A program made the position numbers and the translations under genes. DNA of 64,000 nt from Antrihabitans spumae (GTDB lineage Bacteria; Actinomycetota; Actinomycetes; Mycobacteriales; Mycobacteriaceae), in NCBI RefSeq assembly GCF_043944905.1, contig NZ_JBIMSN010000042.1:1-64000 (forward strand). Direction: 5' to 3'. How positions within the stretch are numbered: position 1 is the stretch's first letter; every line of letters begins with the position of its first letter. The notes under the pieces are model-generated. The model was not told the origin of the DNA. It saw nothing but the letters and a program-made list of their open reading frames with translations, and ran no database searches. Below are positions 42,201 to 49,720 of the stretch, one piece after another.

Positions 42201-42446
42201 TGGGCGCGAGATCTGATCCGTGAACTGCAGGAGGCGCGCAAGACACTCGACCTCGACGTGTCCGATCGCATCCTCGTCACCCTCGCTGTGCCGGAGGAGT
42301 TCGCGCACTGGGCACAGACGCACCGCGAACTGATCGCGGGCGAAGTGCTAGCCACGCAACTCGAGTTCGCTGCAGTCGACCCCGGTGAGTCGGTACTCGA
42401 CCTGGCGTCGGGTACCCGCGTTCGGATCGTGATCGACAAGGGTTAG
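39264..42446 (+). CDS. ileS: Isoleucyl-tRNA synthetase
   Basis: Class I aminoacyl-tRNA synthetase, 1060 aa. HIGH-type motif HYGH at residues 80-83, an editing (CP1) domain in the middle with TTPWTLPSNLA and DSGTGIVHLAPAFGEED, KMSKS at 633-637, then the anticodon-binding domain. The long C-terminus and SWFVAVTKFRDRM type sequence fit the eukaryote-like IleS2 clade that is often mupirocin tolerant (inference). GTG start at 39264 with AGGGAG upstream. The first residues contain an in-frame tandem repeat (SSDNT twice, then SSDDQ) from a 15-nt DNA repeat. Stop overlaps the convergent LLM gene stop. Confidence 0.97.
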   Translation: MSSDNTSSDNTSSDDQNTSYPRVDLSGGTAAGSVAFSDLERQVLAAWEADGTFRASVEHRSDSPEFVFYDGPPFANGLPHYGHLLTGYVKDLVPRFQTMRGNKVERRFGWDCHGLPAEIEAEKQLGITDKSQIDDMGLADFNAACKASVLKYTGEWRDYVTRQARWVDFDNDYKTLDVDFMESVMWAFKALWDKGLIYQGFRVLPYSWYEQTPLSNQETRLDDAYKMRQDPAVTVEMPLNAPGSVLDGANAVIWTTTPWTLPSNLAIAVHPDTDYVQVSAADGKRYVLAKERVAHYARELGEAPEVVSEHKGSELVGLTYTPPFDFFYRAGKGHENAHRVLAADYVTTDSGTGIVHLAPAFGEEDMDVATANGIEIVQPLDAGGKFTALVPPYEGQMVFDANPNIIKDLKAAGKMLRHETIEHSYPHSWRSGEPLIYMAVPSWFVAVTKFRDRMVELNQQITWVPEHIRDGQFGKWLEGARDWNISRNRYWGSPIPVWTSDDPAYPRLDVYGSLDELERDFGVRPDDLHRPMIDDLTRPNPDDPTGRSTMRRVPEVLDCWFESGSMPYAQVHYPFENTDWFETHYPGDFIVEYNGQTRGWFYTLHVLATALFDRPAFKTVAAHGIVLGEDGLKMSKSKGNYPNVNEVFDRDGSDAMRWFLMASPILRGGNLVVTERGIREGAGQALRPLWNAWTFLQLYASKPGVSRTDSTHVLDRYILAKLAATRDAMTNALETYDIAGACDELRWFCDALTNWYVRRSRSRFWSEDRDAIDTLHTVLEVVTRLAAPLLPLISEVVWRGLTGGRSVHLADWPAAEELPADQELVDAMDEVRLVCSTVSSLRKAQNLRVRLPLSEVTVAAADAERLAPFVEIIADEVNVKKVDLTTDVDSHGRFELVVNARAAGPRLGKDVQSVIKAVKAGDWAEDSDGVVRAAGIELLPEEYTQRLVAAEPESTAALPGNAGLVVLNSVVTEELEAEGWARDLIRELQEARKTLDLDVSDRILVTLAVPEEFAHWAQTHRELIAGEVLATQLEFAAVDPGESVLDLASGTRVRIVIDKG

Positions 42447-43342
42447 CCGGTCGGAGCCAGTCCTTCCAGAATCTCGCGGGCCCGGCGCATCGATTCGGCC
42501 GGGTCCGCCCGAGGGTTGCCGATCGTCGGATCGAAGTTGAGATCGAGGAAGGTTTCGGTCATCCCCTGCGCGGCATGGTCGGGCAGGTCTGCTCGGATCT
42601 GCTCGGGGGTCCCGGTGAGCGGACCGTTGCGGTTGGTGTCGCGGATGACGCCGCGGCAGACGAAGCGCAATGCGTCCGGGTCGCGGCCCGCCGCACGTGC
42701 CGCGCTCTTGACCCGCTCGATGGGGTCGGCGAGCGTCGAGAGGTCCGCCCCGCTGCTGCTGATCCAGCCGTCGGCAAGTCGGCCGGTCCGATCGAGCGCC
42801 GGCTTGGCGATGCCGCCGAGGAAGATCGGCGGATGCGGCTGCTGGACCGGTTTCGGCAGGATCTTCGAGCGCGGAATCGTGTAGAAGTCCCCGTCGAATT
42901 CAACGGGATCGGGACCCCAGACGGCGCGGATCGCTGCGATGAACTCGTCACCGCGTGCGCCCCTTCGGGTGTACTCGGCATCTGCCGCCGTGAATTCCTC
43001 CTGCGCCCAACCGAGTCCGAGGCCTGCCTCCAGCCGGCCCTTGGACAACACGTCGAGTGTTGCGAACTGCTTACCGAGCACCGCGGGCGACTGGAACGGC
43101 AGATTGACGATCGCGGTGCCGAGCCGGATTCTCGTCGTCACAGCGGCCGCGAAACCGAGGACCGTGACGGGATCGAGCACGCTCTCGTACACCGACGACA
43201 GCTTGGTGCCCTCCGGATAGAGCAGGCGCTGATAGGTCCACAACGTCGTATAGCCGAGTCTTTCGGCGGTCTCGGCGATCTCGACGACGTTGTCGGGCGT
43301 AGCCCAGGATCCCGAGACGGGTAGTGCGAATCCGATGTCCAC
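42443..43342 (-). CDS. LLM class F420-dependent oxidoreductase
   Basis: Luciferase-like monooxygenase-fold protein of 299 aa from GTG 43342. Seen: DIGFALPVSGSWATPDNVVEIAETAERLGY at the N-terminus in pieces, TRIRLGTAIVNLPFQSPAVLGKQFATLDVLSKGR, GLGLGWAQEEF and PPIFLGGIAKPALDRTGRLADGW. In this order such proteins mostly use coenzyme F420. The substrate cannot be read from sequence. The frame is open 60 nt further upstream but with no start signal. It converges on ileS with overlapping stop codons. Confidence 0.85.
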   Translation of the reverse strand: MDIGFALPVSGSWATPDNVVEIAETAERLGYTTLWTYQRLLYPEGTKLSSVYESVLDPVTVLGFAAAVTTRIRLGTAIVNLPFQSPAVLGKQFATLDVLSKGRLEAGLGLGWAQEEFTAADAEYTRRGARGDEFIAAIRAVWGPDPVEFDGDFYTIPRSKILPKPVQQPHPPIFLGGIAKPALDRTGRLADGWISSSGADLSTLADPIERVKSAARAAGRDPDALRFVCRGVIRDTNRNGPLTGTPEQIRADLPDHAAQGMTETFLDLNFDPTIGNPRADPAESMRRAREILEGLAPTG

Positions 43343-43474
43343 GCCTACATGATGCTGCAGCGGTCCGTCGGAGTCGGAGCGAATGTCGCATCCGGCCCGC
43401 ATAGCGGTACCGGTGGCATATTCGCTCGGGTGGATTCGATCGATTGTCGGGGTCTGCGCGTAGGTTGCACTCTC

Positions 43475-43834
43475 ATGAGTACGAGCAAGGAGACGATCGC
43501 GTATCTCCTCGAACAGTTGGAGCCGCTCGACGTTCGCACCAGGGCGATGTTCGGCGAGTACGGGCTGTATTGCGACGACAAGATCGTTGCGTTCGTCTGC
43601 GACGACACGCTGTTCGTCAAACCGACCGACATCGCCGAAGAGTATTCCGACGCAACCTATCTCGCTCCCGCCTACCCGGGTTCGAAGGACTACTACGCGG
43701 TGCCGGACGACAAACTGGCCGACACCGAGTGGCTACACGAATTCGTGCAACGGACCGCTGATGTCCTGCCTGTACCCAAACCCAAAACCGCGAAGAAGAA
43801 GCCCGCACCGAAGAAGCCACCGACGACGAGGTGA
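43475..43834 (+). CDS. TfoX/Sxy N-terminal domain protein
   Basis: A 119-aa protein with the TfoX N-terminal fold (about 5-95): DVRTRAMFGEYGLYCDDKIVAFVCDDTLFVK is the family core, split here by a few conserved aromatic residues. The C-terminal tail is Lys/Pro/Ala-rich (KPKTAKKKPAPKKPP), like histone-type DNA-binding tails. In proteobacteria TfoX activates competence with CRP; solitary N-domains in actinobacteria have no known role. ATG at 43475; its stop overlaps the dinB GTG, so it may be translated with the polymerase. Confidence 0.82.
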   Translation: MSTSKETIAYLLEQLEPLDVRTRAMFGEYGLYCDDKIVAFVCDDTLFVKPTDIAEEYSDATYLAPAYPGSKDYYAVPDDKLADTEWLHEFVQRTADVLPVPKPKTAKKKPAPKKPPTTR

Positions 43835-45204
43835 CCGAACTCGATCCGACCCGTAGCCGCCGCTGGGTGTTGCACCTCGACATGGACGCGTTCTTCGCCT
43901 CCGTCGAGCAGCTGACGCGACCCACCTTGCGTGGCCGACCCGTGCTCGTCGGTGGTGCGGGTGGTCGCGGCGTGGTCGCGGGTGCGAGTTACGAGGCACG
44001 GGTGTTCGGCGCACGGTCGGCGATGCCGATGCATCAGGCGCGGCGGATGGTCGGTGCAGCCGCGGTTGTGCTGCCGCCTCGGCACAGCGTCTATTCCGCG
44101 GTCAGCAAGCAGGTGTTCGATGCTCTGCGCAAGCGGATGCCGGTACTGGAACAGCTGTCGATGGACGAGGCCTTCGGCGAGCCCGTCGAGTTGGCCGGTG
44201 CCACCGCCGCCGAGGTGTGGCAGTTCTGTGAACAGCTGCGGACCCTCGTTCGCACCGAGACCGGACTCGTCGCGTCGATCGGTGCTGGGACTGGCAAGCA
44301 GGTCGCGAAAATTGCGTCGGGCCTTGCGAAACCGGACGGGGTGCGAGTGGTCTCGCCCGCCGAACAGGACCAACTGCTTGCAGCACTTCCGGTCCGCAAG
44401 CTGTGGGGGATAGGTCCTGTCGCCGAGGCGAAGTTGCGCAAGCTCGGCGTCGAGACGATCGGTGGGTTCGCGGCAATGCCCGAATCGGAGGCCGCGTCGA
44501 TTCTCGGCAACGCAGTGGGGACCGCGTTGCATCGCCTCGCGAACGGAGTCGACGATCGGACGGTGTCCGAGCGTGCCGAGGCGAAGCAGATCAGCGCCGA
44601 GACCACGTTTGCCACCGACATCGTGACGCTCGCCGACCTACGCTCTGCGGTCGACAGCATCGCCTCGCACGCACACGATCGACTGCTCGAAGACGGCCGT
44701 GCGGCGCGAACGGTCGTGCTCAAACTCAAGCGATCCGACATGACCATCATCACCAGGTCGATCACCTTGCCGTACGCCACAACGGAAAAGCCACCCCTGA
44801 TCGGCGCGGCACAGCGTTCGGTGATCGACCCGATCGAACTCGGACCGGTTCGGCTCGTCGGCGTCGGCTTCGGCGGGTTGTCCACCTTTCGACAGGGTTC
44901 GCTGTTCCCCGAACTGGAAACGTCGGGTGTCGAAAGTGTGATCGCAGCCGAGGATCAGCAGGAGGAGTCTTCCGAGCCAGCCGCGGCGTCGGACCCAGCG
45001 ACCGACGGACCGCAGACGCCCGTGTGGCACCCGGGTATCGACGTCTCTCATCCGGAGTTCGGGCACGGCTGGGTGCAGGGAGCCGGTCACGGAGTAGTAA
45101 CGGTGCGGTTCGAGACCCGGTCGACCGGACCCGGCTCGACCAGGACGTTTCCTGGCGGCGACGCGCTGCTGGCCAGGGCGGATCCGCTGGACAGCCTCCG
45201 GTGA
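43831..45204 (+). CDS. dinB: DNA polymerase IV (DinB1/DinX type)
   Basis: Y-family translesion polymerase, 457 aa. The catalytic acids are D17 in LHLDMDAFF and D112-E113 in SMDEAF; ARSAMPMHQA and YSAVSKQVFDALR are palm/fingers motifs; HhH regions follow (LWGIGPVAEAKLRKLG). QGSLFPEL near residue 360 fits a beta-clamp-binding motif, so this is the DinB1 group that joins the replisome. After it comes an extension of about 95 aa with a WHPGIDVSHPEFGHGWV domain seen in DinX proteins. GTG start overlaps the TfoX-like gene. No LexA box was seen ahead of the pair. Confidence 0.92.
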   Translation: MTELDPTRSRRWVLHLDMDAFFASVEQLTRPTLRGRPVLVGGAGGRGVVAGASYEARVFGARSAMPMHQARRMVGAAAVVLPPRHSVYSAVSKQVFDALRKRMPVLEQLSMDEAFGEPVELAGATAAEVWQFCEQLRTLVRTETGLVASIGAGTGKQVAKIASGLAKPDGVRVVSPAEQDQLLAALPVRKLWGIGPVAEAKLRKLGVETIGGFAAMPESEAASILGNAVGTALHRLANGVDDRTVSERAEAKQISAETTFATDIVTLADLRSAVDSIASHAHDRLLEDGRAARTVVLKLKRSDMTIITRSITLPYATTEKPPLIGAAQRSVIDPIELGPVRLVGVGFGGLSTFRQGSLFPELETSGVESVIAAEDQQEESSEPAAASDPATDGPQTPVWHPGIDVSHPEFGHGWVQGAGHGVVTVRFETRSTGPGSTRTFPGGDALLARADPLDSLR

Positions 45205-45271
45205 AGGTAGCCTGGGTGCTTCCGGCAGCACGGGCCTACTCGGCCGTAGCTGCAATAGTGGGACAGAACAG

Positions 45272-45817
45272 ATGACCTCGAAACGTAAGGACGAGCAGTT
45301 GAAGCTTCGCAGCACCAGCCGCGCACTGATCGCCGGTATGGCGATCGTCGGCGCGATCACGATGACCGCGTGTGGCTCCGACGACAAGAGTGCCGACTCA
45401 CCCACCACCACATCGGCGGCGGCAGCGGCTACGACCTCGGCAAGTGCCGGTTCGCGTGACGCGAACCTGCCCGCCCAGCCGACACCGGAAGAGTTGAACG
45501 CACAGTTCCAGCGTGCACTCGATCCTGCCGTCCCGGTCGAGGAGAAGGTCGACCAGGTCCAGGGCGCCGAGGCTGATCCGGCTCTGGTCGGTCAGTTCGT
45601 CGAAGCAGCGCGTAATGCCGGCGCCACGGTGACCATCACCAAGGTCGAGCCGCTCGGTACCGACGAACTGCAGGCGGCGGGCACGTTCTCGATCAACGGT
45701 CAGCCTGGCGACATCACCGTCGACTTCGTCGCCGAAGACGGCAAGTGGAAGCTCAAGAAGGAATGGGTCTGCACGCTGCTGACCAACCTGCAGCAGCCTT
45801 CGCCCGCCTGCGCCTGA
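45272..45817 (+). CDS. Mtb12-like (CFP2 family) lipoprotein, copy 1
   Basis: Exported protein of 181 aa: signal peptide with a lipobox-like MTAC (Cys34), a Ser/Thr/Ala-rich linker and a C-terminal domain (about 65-181) similar to the low-molecular-weight antigen Mtb12 family (PTPEELNAQFQRALDPAVPVEEKV). Two C-terminal cysteines (WVC and PACA) may form a disulfide. ATG start at 45272. The next gene is a clear tandem duplicate. Function of the family is unknown. Confidence 0.82.
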   Translation: MTSKRKDEQLKLRSTSRALIAGMAIVGAITMTACGSDDKSADSPTTTSAAAAATTSASAGSRDANLPAQPTPEELNAQFQRALDPAVPVEEKVDQVQGAEADPALVGQFVEAARNAGATVTITKVEPLGTDELQAAGTFSINGQPGDITVDFVAEDGKWKLKKEWVCTLLTNLQQPSPACA

Positions 45818-45909
45818 TCGATAGACAGTCTTGCTCGAATGGCCGGTACCCCCGAGGTGCCGGCCATTTGTGTTGCCGACGACCACCCGAAGGTAAGGAC
45901 CCTGAGTTG

Positions 45910-46401
45910 ATGCAGCGCAGCACCTCCCGCGTACTGATTGCCGCCGTGGCGATCGTCGGCGCACTCACCATGACGGCCTGTGGTTCCGACCCTACGGAGA
46001 ATCCACCGCCGACGGGTGTGACGACTCCGGAACCGACGCGGGCTGCGGACCTGCCCCCGCAGCCGACGCCGGAAGAGCTGAATGCTCAGTTCCAGCGTGC
46101 GCTCGATCCAGCGGTTCCGGTCGAGGAGAAGGTCGGACAGGTCCAGGGCGCCGAAGCTGATCCGGGACTTGTGAACCAGTTCGTCGAGGCCGCGCGGGCC
46201 GCGAACGTCACAGCCTCGATCGAGAGCGTCGAGCCGTTCGGCACCAACGAACTGCAGGCAACCGGCACGCTCACCATCAGCGGTCAGCCGAACGTCATCA
46301 CCGTCGACTTCGTTCCCGAGGACGGCCGATGGAAGCTGAAGAAGGACTGGGTCTGTGCAGTGCTCGGAAATCTAGGGCAGCAATCGCCGGCCTGCGCCTG
46401 A
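45910..46401 (+). CDS. Mtb12-like (CFP2 family) lipoprotein, copy 2
   Basis: Paralogue of the preceding gene, 163 aa: signal peptide ending MTAC (Cys24), a shorter Pro/Thr linker, then a C-terminal domain almost superimposable on copy 1 (LNAQFQRALDPAVPVEEKV and VQGAEADP are identical). The same paired cysteines are kept. The ATG at 45910 has AAGGTAAGGA upstream; a TTG one codon before is possible. The copies differ most in linker and in charged residues of the domain, so they may have separated in role. Confidence 0.82.
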   Translation: MQRSTSRVLIAAVAIVGALTMTACGSDPTENPPPTGVTTPEPTRAADLPPQPTPEELNAQFQRALDPAVPVEEKVGQVQGAEADPGLVNQFVEAARAANVTASIESVEPFGTNELQATGTLTISGQPNVITVDFVPEDGRWKLKKDWVCAVLGNLGQQSPACA

Positions 46402-46426
46402 GCCCGAACAGCGGAGTGAGGGGCAC

Positions 46427-46475
46427 CCAGACGCTGTCTGGCGACGTGAAGGTGACCCTCCCGCCGTGTCACGTC
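46427..46475. terminator. Convergent-gene hairpins (possible bidirectional terminator)
   Basis: CCAGAC-GCT-GTCTGG at 46427-46441 is a perfect 6-bp stem, and GACGTGA (46443-46449) pairs with TCACGTC (46469-46475). They sit between the end of the Mtb12-like gene and the convergent lipoprotein gene. There is no U-tract, so efficient intrinsic termination is uncertain. Confidence 0.45.
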
Positions 46476-47215
46476 TGGGGCGGGGTCCGCAATCGATCGA
46501 CCTGCCGCGCAACGAGACCGGTGAGGACCGCCGGATCGATGGGCTCCTGACCCGAGGCGGTCAACTGGACGACCGTCGAGCCGACGATGGTGAGCACAGC
46601 ATCGGTGGTCAGCGTGATGCCGTCACTTTCGGTGAGGATGCGAAACGCCGTCGACGCGTCGCCGCTCGTCGGCTGATCGAGGGCACCGATCCGGTAGTCG
46701 ACAGCAACCCCGTCGGCGTCGGTACCGCTGTAGCTCGCGCACTCGCGCAGGGTCTGCTGCACTCGCGTGAACGCATCGGCCGCGGCGTCGATCGAGTAAC
46801 TCGCGGCGTCGACGTCGATGCTGGTGAAATCCGGACCTGCGAACCTGGCGGCGCCGTCGGCGGTCGCGCCCGTCCGCTGTGCGGCGAGTGGCTCGAGTAC
46901 CGCCGAGCACTGTGCAGGGTCGGTGCGAGCCTTGTCCGGTCCGTCGGGTGCCGGAGGTAGTCCGAGATCGATCGTGGGGTCGGCGAGGGGCGAGAAGCCT
47001 GGTGGCAGGTCGGCGCGCGTCAGCAGCAGTGCCCGCAGTGCCGCCGAATCGGTGATCGGCGGCGCCGTGATTGCAGTCGGAGCGGCAACCACCGCACCGA
47101 GCGAGTCGACCGTCTGCGACGGCGTGGGTTGGTCGTCGGAGCAGCCGACGAGAACAACGGATACGGCGGCGCACACGGCCATGGAGTGTGCAGCGCGCAC
47201 GCCTAACCGCCCCAC
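46469..47215 (-). CDS. Uncharacterised lipoprotein
   Basis: Secreted lipoprotein of about 248 aa. A signal peptide ends in VLVGC (Cys about 25), followed by a Thr/Pro/Ala linker and a domain (about 55-245) with paired cysteines (DPAQCSAVL, LRECASY) reminiscent of the extracellular PknH-type sensor fold found in many mycobacterial lipoproteins; I am not certain of that match. GTG at 47215 overlaps the upstream gene by 13 nt; GTG 47200 is an alternative. Probably co-transcribed with the next lipoprotein gene. Confidence 0.75.
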   Translation of the reverse strand: MGRLGVRAAHSMAVCAAVSVVLVGCSDDQPTPSQTVDSLGAVVAAPTAITAPPITDSAALRALLLTRADLPPGFSPLADPTIDLGLPPAPDGPDKARTDPAQCSAVLEPLAAQRTGATADGAARFAGPDFTSIDVDAASYSIDAAADAFTRVQQTLRECASYSGTDADGVAVDYRIGALDQPTSGDASTAFRILTESDGITLTTDAVLTIVGSTVVQLTASGQEPIDPAVLTGLVARQVDRLRTPPQT

Positions 47216-48132
47216 TGGACGGTGCTGCCGGTGGACTGCTTGAGCCGCGTCAAGGTCTCCGGATCGGCGTAGGTCTGGTCACCCCCGAGGCTGATCAAGC
47301 CGTCGACAGGTAACGGAAGGCCGAGATCCATCGTCACGGTGCCACTGCCTTTCATGACGAAGTCCTCGACGGTCAGCATTCCGGCGTCGTTGGGCAGGTT
47401 CCAGATCTCGGACTTCGGCTTCTGCATGACGTCGACGGTCACGACGACGCGATTACCGTCGCGTTCTGCGAGTCGCGCCGTCGTGATCTGGTCGAGCGTC
47501 ACGCCGCCGGACACCTGCTGCTGCATCGTCCATACCGCGCCGACGCCGATGGGTTCGTCGGGGAACACGACCGCGCTGTAGACGGCTTGATAGAACGCCT
47601 GCTCGATTGCCGAGCGAACGGCATCGGTGGCGTCGGCGGGCGGGCTCAGGCGTAGCGACGTGATGGCTCCGCGCGGGTTGACGGTGAAACCGGCGTGCGA
47701 GCCCTCGGCTGGTCCCAGTCCGCCCGATAGCTTGGCGTCGGGTGTCGTGACTTTGCCGATGGTCAGCCGCGCGCCGTGCTCGTCCGCCGCCGCCGTGAGC
47801 GGAATGGTCAGCGCGGGTGAGGAGAGTTCCTGGTCGGCCTGATTGTTGATCTGCTGGCGAATTCGGTTGGTCGTGCGCAACGTCACCTGCTGCGTTGCAC
47901 CCATTGCCGGGTGTGGCGCGAGAACTTCGTGCGGACCGTCGCCCGGGTCGACCAAGGCCACTGTGACCGCCGAAATAGGCACAGTCACTTCGTTTTTGAC
48001 CGCTTGGGTGGATTCTGCTTCGGGCGCGGGCGAGTCTGCGCTCTCGCTGCATCCAGAGACGAAAGAACTGAGGCTGAGCGTCGCGGCCAGCGCAAAGATG
48101 CTGGACCGGACCGGGTACGACAACACCGTCAC
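47203..48132 (-). CDS. Uncharacterised lipoprotein (DUF6263-like)
   Basis: Lipoprotein of 309 aa: signal peptide ending FVSGC (Cys28), an acidic linker, then a beta-rich domain (about 60-309) with repeated strands and motifs VTLRTTNRIRQQINNQ and GVGAVWTMQQQVSGGVTLDQ. This pattern fits the DUF6263 group, which has no assigned function. GTG start at 48132. It is divergent from lspA by 34 bp and overlaps the next lipoprotein gene at its 3' end. Confidence 0.75.
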   Translation of the reverse strand: MTVLSYPVRSSIFALAATLSLSSFVSGCSESADSPAPEAESTQAVKNEVTVPISAVTVALVDPGDGPHEVLAPHPAMGATQQVTLRTTNRIRQQINNQADQELSSPALTIPLTAAADEHGARLTIGKVTTPDAKLSGGLGPAEGSHAGFTVNPRGAITSLRLSPPADATDAVRSAIEQAFYQAVYSAVVFPDEPIGVGAVWTMQQQVSGGVTLDQITTARLAERDGNRVVVTVDVMQKPKSEIWNLPNDAGMLTVEDFVMKGSGTVTMDLGLPLPVDGLISLGGDQTYADPETLTRLKQSTGSTVQWGG

Positions 48133-48166
48133 TCGACCAGGTTACGCGGTGAGGGATGATGGTCAG

Positions 48167-48793
48167 GTGACACAAGATCGACGAGCCGGCGAAGACGTCC
48201 CGGCTGTGCCCGCTCGAGACACTCCAGCCGAACCGGCCGGCTCGGTGTCCGAGTCGCCCGAATCGACACCTACGGCCGCACCGAAGGGCAAGCTGCGGCT
48301 GCCGCTGCTGCTCACGATCGCTGGTGTGTTGCTGGCTCTCGACCTCCTCACCAAGGTCCTCGCGGTTGCGAATATCGACCCGCAGAAACCGGTCCGGATC
48401 ATCGGCGACGTCGTGACGTTGACGTTGGTCCGCAACCCAGGCGCGGCGTTTTCCATGGCGACGGCGTGGACCTGGGTGCTGACCCTCGTCGCTGTCGCTG
48501 TCGTCATCGGAGTTGTACGGATCGGTCGAAAGATGCGGTCGCTGTGGTGGGCGATCGGCCTGGGCATGGTGCTCGGCGGTGCACTCGGCAACCTCATCGA
48601 CAGATTCTTCCGTTCGCCGGGACCGCTGCGCGGCCATGTCGTCGACTTCGTGTCCGTCGGGTGGTGGCCCGTTTTCAACGTCGCCGATTCGGCGATCGTC
48701 TGCGGCGCGATCCTGCTTGTCGGGCTGACGCTGTTCGGGTTCGAACCGGACGGCACTCGAACGTCGTCGAACGCCCGTAGCGAGGACAGCTAA
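48167..48793 (+). CDS. lspA: Lipoprotein signal peptidase LspA
   Basis: Inner-membrane aspartyl peptidase that cleaves prolipoproteins before the lipidated cysteine. 208 aa from GTG 48167: a Pro/Glu/Ser-rich cytoplasmic N-terminus of about 45 residues, four transmembrane segments, NPGAAFSM, and the catalytic aspartates D145 (NLIDRF) and D174 (NVADSAI). GAGGGATGATGG lies upstream of the chosen start; GTG 48149 is possible. Its stop is directly followed by the rluD ATG. Four lipoprotein genes adjoin it. Confidence 0.94.
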   Translation: MTQDRRAGEDVPAVPARDTPAEPAGSVSESPESTPTAAPKGKLRLPLLLTIAGVLLALDLLTKVLAVANIDPQKPVRIIGDVVTLTLVRNPGAAFSMATAWTWVLTLVAVAVVIGVVRIGRKMRSLWWAIGLGMVLGGALGNLIDRFFRSPGPLRGHVVDFVSVGWWPVFNVADSAIVCGAILLVGLTLFGFEPDGTRTSSNARSEDS

Positions 48794-49720
48794 ATGGGTG
48801 AAAGTAGGTCCATGCCGGTTCCGGACGGACTGGACGGCATGCGGGTGGATGCCGGCCTTGCGCGCCTGCTCGGTCTGTCACGAACAGCGGTTGCGACGAT
48901 GGCCGAAGAGGGTGCGGTCCTCGTCGACGGCGCGCCGGTTGCGAAGTCCGATCGCCTCGGCGGCGGCAGTTGGCTCGAAGTCGCCTTGCCCGAACCCAAG
49001 CGCGAATTGACGATCGACGCCGAGCCCGTCGAGGGCTTGACGATTCTGTACGCGGACGACGACATCGTCGCCGTGGACAAACCGGTCGGCGTCGCGGCAC
49101 ACACCGGCGTCGGGTGGACGGGTCCGACGGTCATCGGTGGACTCGTCGCTGCAGGCTTCCGCATCTCTACGTCGGGCGCGCACGAACGCCAGGGCATCGT
49201 GCAGCGGTTGGACGTCGGTACGTCGGGTGTCATGGTCGTCGCACAATCCGAGCGGGCGTACACGGTGCTCAAGCGCGCCTTCAAGGAGCGAACGATCGAG
49301 AAGCGGTATCACGCTCTCGTGCAGGGTCATCCGGATCCGAGCAGTGGCACCATCGACGCCCCGATCGGTCGGTCGCGCAGCAACGACTGGAAGTTCGCGG
49401 TGACCGCTGACGGCAAGCCCAGCGTCACGCACTACGACACGATCGAGGCGTTCCAGGCTGCCAGCCTGCTCGACATCCATCTCGAGACCGGTCGCACCCA
49501 CCAGATCAGAGTGCATTTCTCGGCGATCCGGCATCCTTGCTGCGGCGACATCACCTACGGTGCCGATCCGAAACTTGCGCAGCGCCTCGGCCTCGAACGG
49601 CAGTGGCTGCATGCGAAATCGCTCGGTTTCGCGCACCCGAGCGACGGACGTTGGGTCGAGATCACCAGCGAATATCCGGCGGATCTAGCGGCTGCGCTTG
49701 CCGTTCTTCGTGGTGCGTGA
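48794..49720 (+). CDS. rluD: RluA-family 23S rRNA pseudouridine synthase (RluD-like)
   Basis: Converts uridines in 23S rRNA to pseudouridine. 308 aa: N-terminal S4-like domain (MRVDAGLARLLGLSRTAVATM, about 15-80) and the catalytic domain with RLDVGTSGVMVV, whose Asp is the nucleophile, LETGRTHQIRVHFSAI and HAKSLGFAHP. The usual His before RLD is Gln here, as in some actinobacterial members. The ATG directly follows the lspA TAA, the pairing seen in M. tuberculosis Rv1539-Rv1540. Confidence 0.92.
   Translation: MGESRSMPVPDGLDGMRVDAGLARLLGLSRTAVATMAEEGAVLVDGAPVAKSDRLGGGSWLEVALPEPKRELTIDAEPVEGLTILYADDDIVAVDKPVGVAAHTGVGWTGPTVIGGLVAAGFRISTSGAHERQGIVQRLDVGTSGVMVVAQSERAYTVLKRAFKERTIEKRYHALVQGHPDPSSGTIDAPIGRSRSNDWKFAVTADGKPSVTHYDTIEAFQAASLLDIHLETGRTHQIRVHFSAIRHPCCGDITYGADPKLAQRLGLERQWLHAKSLGFAHPSDGRWVEITSEYPADLAAALAVLRGA

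Noticed and set aside
43349..43474. N-terminal extension of the TfoX-like protein
   Set aside because: The fold begins at the ATG at 43475, and the extension crosses the divergent promoter region without similarity to the family.
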